Shown here: positions 60,950 through 64,000 of the stretch, piece by piece
How the letters are laid out: each line of letters begins with the position of its first letter
How positions within the stretch are numbered: the first letter of the stretch is position 1
NCBI GenBank assembly: GCA_049513455.1
Contig: JBEKWB010000036.1
Coordinates: 1-64,000, forward strand
Direction of reading: 5' to 3'
DNA from: Bog-473 sp049513455
Lineage (GTDB): Bacteria > Actinomycetota > Acidimicrobiia > Acidimicrobiales > RAAP-2
Length of the DNA stretch: 64,000 nucleotides
Made by a program: the position numbers and the translations under genes
The notes under the pieces: generated by a model
Seen by the model: the letters and a program-made list of their open reading frames with translations, nothing else
What the model was told of the DNA's origin: nothing
Databases searched by the model: none

Positions 60950-61104
60950 CCGCGATCGCAGCTTCGGAGCGTGCTCCCGGCACGCTTCCACGTACCAGCT
61001 GCGGCCGGGCTGGACCGAGGTATCCGCCGCCAGTGTCACAGCCCTCCATAGAGTCTTCCGGGTGCCCGAGCTGCTCACGCCCGAGGTCTGCGCTTGGATG
61101 ATGT

Positions 61105-61316
61105 CCTGTGCGTGCCGAGAACGTCATCCGGTCCGCTGAGCTGGGACGACGCGCCTCGCGCCGTGCCGGACTCCCACTATGGTGTGACCACTACTGCACT
61201 GGTATTACCTGTAGTGGGATCCTGCGAATCCGCAGGCAGATCATCGACGGAGGTTCCAGCAGCTCAATACGTTCGTCCAGATCACGAGGCCGGATGACGT
61301 TCTCGGCACGCACAGG
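61105..61316. mobile_element. 212-bp MITE-like element with perfect 27-bp terminal inverted repeats
   Basis: The 27 bases at 61105-61131 (starting CCTGTGCGTGCCGAGAAC) are exactly inverted at 61290-61316. The 158-bp interior has no plausible gene. No target-site duplication is visible. Size and structure fit a non-autonomous miniature transposon. Confidence 0.7.
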
Positions 61317-61464
61317 GGCCGTTCGCCGTGCCCGGCGTCCGTCCGGCTGGCTGGCTGGCTTCGGTTGTGGCCCCGTGCCGCCCGCTCCGGCCGGTGCCGG
61401 TGCGCGCGTCCCCGGTCTTTGGCCCGCCCCGGTGCGGTTCCCCCTCTCTCCCCACATCACACAG

Positions 61465-61515
61465 TGGGCGCTGAGGGACTCGAACCCCCGGCCTGCTGGT
61501 TGTAAGCCAGACTCG
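61465..61515 (-). other. tRNA 3'-half fragment (attachment-site-like scar)
   Basis: On the minus strand the sequence holds a 3' acceptor strand AGCGCCC plus A, a T-arm with GGTTCGAGTCC, and an anticodon arm CTGG-CTTACAA-CCAG (anticodon UAC, valine-like). The 5' half (D-arm, 5' acceptor) is absent. This is what integrative elements leave at tRNA genes. The 61516-61897 stretch after it carries no recognisable gene. Confidence 0.6.
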
Positions 61516-61897
61516 AATATGCGTTCCGCTTATGCACGAAGGCCCTGTTCGTTTCTCGACCAAATCCGGAAACTAGCTGGTCTAGGGCTGGCCACCCTGT
61601 GCAGTCTCCTTCCGGGACTAGAACCGTCGACGGCAGGCGTGGTGCACTTCGACCCGACAGAGCGGTCGCGTGCGTCCTTGTGTGGGCTACCGACAAAACC
61701 ACCTTCACCTGGGTGTACGACAGCCCGGTCAGAGCCATTTCCGCGCTATTGCTCTCGGTTTCCCACATTGTTGTTGTAGCAACGAAATGCGGGAACGTCC
61801 TGATCAACAGCTCCGGATGACATTTCCGGCACCCACGGGTTCACCACAGGGTCAAGGTCTGGTCCGATTTAGTTCGGACGAGCACGCCCTGCCCGCG

Positions 61898-63106
61898 CTA
61901 GACGTTCAGGGGCGGGCGCTCGCGAAAGGCCAAGCTCCGGGCCCCCTCAGGCACCGCATCCAGGCCCTTGGTCACGTCGCCGACCCGCGGTCCACACACC
62001 GCGGCCACCTTCGCCAGCGCCGCCATGTCGAAGCCGTAGAGTGTCGCCGCCGTGCCGCCCAACATTGCCTGCGCCTCTGTCGGCTCGACGTCGGCAAAGG
62101 TGCGCTGCAGTGCCTCCAGGGTAAAGGGGAACGTCCCCTCGAGGTGGGGATAGTCCGAGCCCCACATGATGTGGTCAGCACCGATCATCGCCCGCCGGGC
62201 ACAATCGGAGGGGTGCATGAAGCTGGCTGCGACATAACAGTTCGTGCGCCAGAACTCGCTCGGCAGGCGCGAGAGACGCAATTCGTCGAGGCTGCGCAGC
62301 TCGCCGATCCCCCCTCCGGCGATGCTCGAGTAGTGGCCGTCCATGGCCTCGAGCGCCGCCGGAATCCACCCGCTTCCCTGCTCGGCCAATGACATGCGCA
62401 AGGCTGGGAACCGGTCGAACACCCCCGACAGTACGAGCGTCCAGAACGGCCGGTGCGAGAACCACGTCGTTTCCATCAACCACAGCAGCTGTGAGCCAGG
62501 GTGCTCGCCGTAGTCCGGCGACGCGCTGCCGCCGTGCGTGTTGATCACGACGCCCCGCTCCTCGCACGCCCTCCATACCGGGTCGTACACGCGCGAGTGA
62601 AGCGGCTCGATCGGGGCCCCAGGCGGCACGCCAGGCAAGAGGACGCCCCGCAGATCGTGGTCGGCGATCCAGTACACATCGCGCACGGCCTCGTCCAGGT
62701 CGTTGAGGAGGATCTGGCCGATCCCCGCCCGGCGCCCCGGCGCCGCTGCGCAGAACTCCGCCAACCAGCGGTTGTGGGCCCGCAGGCCAGCCAGGCGAAG
62801 TTCGAACTCCTTCGCTGACGGCACGAGCGCCGTCAGGCCTCCTCTCGGGAAGAACGGCGGGACGGTGTTGGGGTAGATGACCTCTCCGACGATCCCGTCG
62901 GTCTCGAGTTCGCGGATGCGGCGGGCGCTGTCCCAGTTGCGATCGGCGTCGGGCCCCGCCAGGTCGCCGAAGGGGTTGACGTAGTGGTCGGCCCAGTCGT
63001 CGAAGGCATCGTCGTAGCGCGATTCGAGGAACGGCTTGTAGCCGCGCAGGTCGGCGCCGGCGTGGCAGTCCGCCGAGATGACGGTATAGCGGTCGTCGGG
63101 CTCCAC
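61898..63106 (-). CDS. amidohydrolase-2 family metal-dependent hydrolase
   Basis: This 402-residue TIM-barrel amidohydrolase resembles ACMSD-like decarboxylases/hydrolases: VISADCHAGADLRGY at the N-terminus, VVINTHGGSASPDY (metal-binding His) and MIGADHIMWGSDYPHLEGTFPF (catalytic Asp). The N-terminal HxH is reduced to DCHAG, common in this subgroup. Same strand and close spacing (10 nt) to the acetoacetate-decarboxylase-like gene suggest one catabolic operon. Confidence 0.9.
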   Translation of the reverse strand: MEPDDRYTVISADCHAGADLRGYKPFLESRYDDAFDDWADHYVNPFGDLAGPDADRNWDSARRIRELETDGIVGEVIYPNTVPPFFPRGGLTALVPSAKEFELRLAGLRAHNRWLAEFCAAAPGRRAGIGQILLNDLDEAVRDVYWIADHDLRGVLLPGVPPGAPIEPLHSRVYDPVWRACEERGVVINTHGGSASPDYGEHPGSQLLWLMETTWFSHRPFWTLVLSGVFDRFPALRMSLAEQGSGWIPAALEAMDGHYSSIAGGGIGELRSLDELRLSRLPSEFWRTNCYVAASFMHPSDCARRAMIGADHIMWGSDYPHLEGTFPFTLEALQRTFADVEPTEAQAMLGGTAATLYGFDMAALAKVAAVCGPRVGDVTKGLDAVPEGARSLAFRERPPLNV

Positions 63107-63116
63107 GGCCGCCTCC

Positions 63117-63872
63117 CTAGGTCGGCTGCAGGCGGGCGATCATCCCGTCGTAGCGCTGGTGTCGGAAGGGCCACACCCACTCCGGTGGAACCGTACGGAG
63201 GATCTCGCCAGTTTGGGTCTGTTGGCTCTCGGTGTAGGTGATGGAGATGATCTGCCGGACCGGTAGCTCGGCCAGGGGGTCGAACGGCGAGTCGCGCAGG
63301 ATCACCTCACCCTCGATCCGCTCACGGACCCGGTCCTCCTGGGTCCGTCGCACGCGGACGAGCGACGGATCGCCGTCGAAGCGATCACCCGCCGGGTCCA
63401 TTAGGAATTTGAAGTAGAACGCGAATCGCTCGTCGATGGGACCTGGCGTCAGCTGCTCGACGGCACGCCCCCGGACCTCGACAAGGTCGACGCCCTTGCG
63501 GCTCATGGTGGCGACCACACCCGCGCCGTTGCGTTTTATCGAGGCAGTCCCGAGCTTCTTCGGTTCACCGAAGGTCTCGCGACCGCCGAGCACCGCCGCC
63601 TCGGTGCTCATGATCATGAGCAGGTCGTAGGAGCCGATCACGCCGTCGCAGGAGCATCGCACAGCGACGGTCCCTGCCGAGAGTGGGCCGTCGGGCATGT
63701 CGACCTGAGCGAAGTTGGCGCGCACCCACGGCTCGGCCACCTCGAGAGGCTGTGGGAGGACCGACGCCACGATGTCCGCATCGGTCTCGTAGATAGCCAG
63801 AAGGTTGCGCGACCACATCGGCTCGCCGGTCGACACCTCCGGCTCGCTGTGCATGGCGGCGTAGCGGATCAT
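63117..63872 (-). CDS. acetoacetate decarboxylase (ADC) family protein
   Basis: This 251-residue ADC-fold protein has YDLLMIMSTEAAVLGGRETFGEPKKLG, holding the Lys-Lys pair in which one lysine forms the Schiff base in true ADC. FAFYFKFLMDPAG and the C-terminal WVWPFRHQRYDGM are also present. Many family members act as aldolase-dehydratases rather than decarboxylases. The ATG overlaps the stop of the upstream gene (ATGA). Confidence 0.88.
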   Translation of the reverse strand: MIRYAAMHSEPEVSTGEPMWSRNLLAIYETDADIVASVLPQPLEVAEPWVRANFAQVDMPDGPLSAGTVAVRCSCDGVIGSYDLLMIMSTEAAVLGGRETFGEPKKLGTASIKRNGAGVVATMSRKGVDLVEVRGRAVEQLTPGPIDERFAFYFKFLMDPAGDRFDGDPSLVRVRRTQEDRVRERIEGEVILRDSPFDPLAELPVRQIISITYTESQQTQTGEILRTVPPEWVWPFRHQRYDGMIARLQPT

Positions 63873-64000
63873 GGGTGCTTCCTCGTCGTGATGTCCCAGG
63901 CCTCATGGTCGGTCAGCCACGGGCGTCGGGCTTGCCTGTACGGCTCCCACTTCTCGAACACGCCGGGATCGGTCTGACCCAGTTCCTCGGGCGTGGGCCC
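63869..64000 (-). CDS. C-terminal end of a gene cut by the window edge
   Basis: The last 43 residues of an open frame ending EAWDITTRKHP are present; the rest lies beyond the window. It overlaps the ADC-like gene by four bases and so belongs to the same operon. Too little remains for identification. Confidence 0.6.
   Translation of the reverse strand, partial: GPTPEELGQTDPGVFEKWEPYRQARRPWLTDHEAWDITTRKHP

Noticed and set aside
61457..61807. Minus-strand 116-residue frame ending YNQQAGGSSPSAPTV
   Set aside because: The ending is the translation of the tRNA 3' fragment; no integrase motif in the rest.

Overview
The window comes from a high-GC actinobacterium. The best fit is an Acidimicrobiia-like lineage. 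Evidence for this is F420-type oxidoreductases, a WS/DGAT wax-ester synthase, MaoC dehydratases, GTG starts with four-base gene overlaps, the mec-cysO-cysM sulfur-carrier cluster, and two secreted proteins with GGYWLVA.DGGVFSFG-type repeats. The lineage is inferred from gene content; no rRNA is present.

Region 1 (1-8.4 kb) is housekeeping and lipid metabolism: tRNA-Gly, a dut / wax-ester synthase / glycolate-oxidase-like operon, orn coupled to an acyl-CoA ligase, a 1-Cys peroxiredoxin, a crotonase and a HAD phosphatase.

Region 2 (8.3-25.7 kb) is a surface-glycan locus. It has four GT4-type glycosyltransferases (three share one unusual N-terminus), a Wzm/Wzt ABC exporter with a C-terminal substrate-recognition extension, two related degenerate methyltransferase-like proteins, a DUF1698-type methyltransferase and a Tat-exported DMF-amidase-like protein. 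It also encodes two large secreted proteins, SpoIID/LytB-like and FG-GAP-like, each ending in six copies of the same repeat. A lone clpP sits 2 nt upstream of the exporter permease. A fifth glycosyltransferase, paralogous to one of the four, lies at 35.2-36.4 kb.

Region 3 (25.7-44.8 kb) is mostly metabolic: glycerate kinase, SDR, LLM oxidoreductase, hydrolases, P450, a MaoC pair and nitroreductase. It is followed by rdgB-rph-MBL hydrolase and mec-cysO-cysM, which together resemble the Mycobacterium tuberculosis Rv1334-Rv1341 neighbourhood. Here an accessory block containing a Doc-like toxin operon splits the two halves. The region ends with smpB and the tmRNA gene.

Region 4 (44.8-61.9 kb) is a mosaic accessory region downstream of tmRNA. 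It holds one IS with recognisable terminal inverted repeats, a solo left-end remnant of the same IS, two IS3-type transposase fragments, truncated prs and gpsA genes, tRNA 3'-end scars and a 212-bp element with perfect 27-bp inverted repeats. Between these lies a stress/dormancy-type gene set: a phosphoribosyltransferase-hydrolase fusion, DUF1918, CBS (frameshifted), erythromycin-esterase, BON-DUF2267 and a lysine/alanine-tailed protein. Four of its transcription units carry a DosR-box-like motif 50-70 nt before the first start codon, so I read it as a dormancy regulon like that of mycobacteria. A divergent MerR / alpha-beta hydrolase pair with a clear double palindrome lies at 58.7-60.7 kb.

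Region 5 (61.9-64 kb) is a catabolic operon: an amidohydrolase, an acetoacetate-decarboxylase-like protein and the C-terminus of a further gene.
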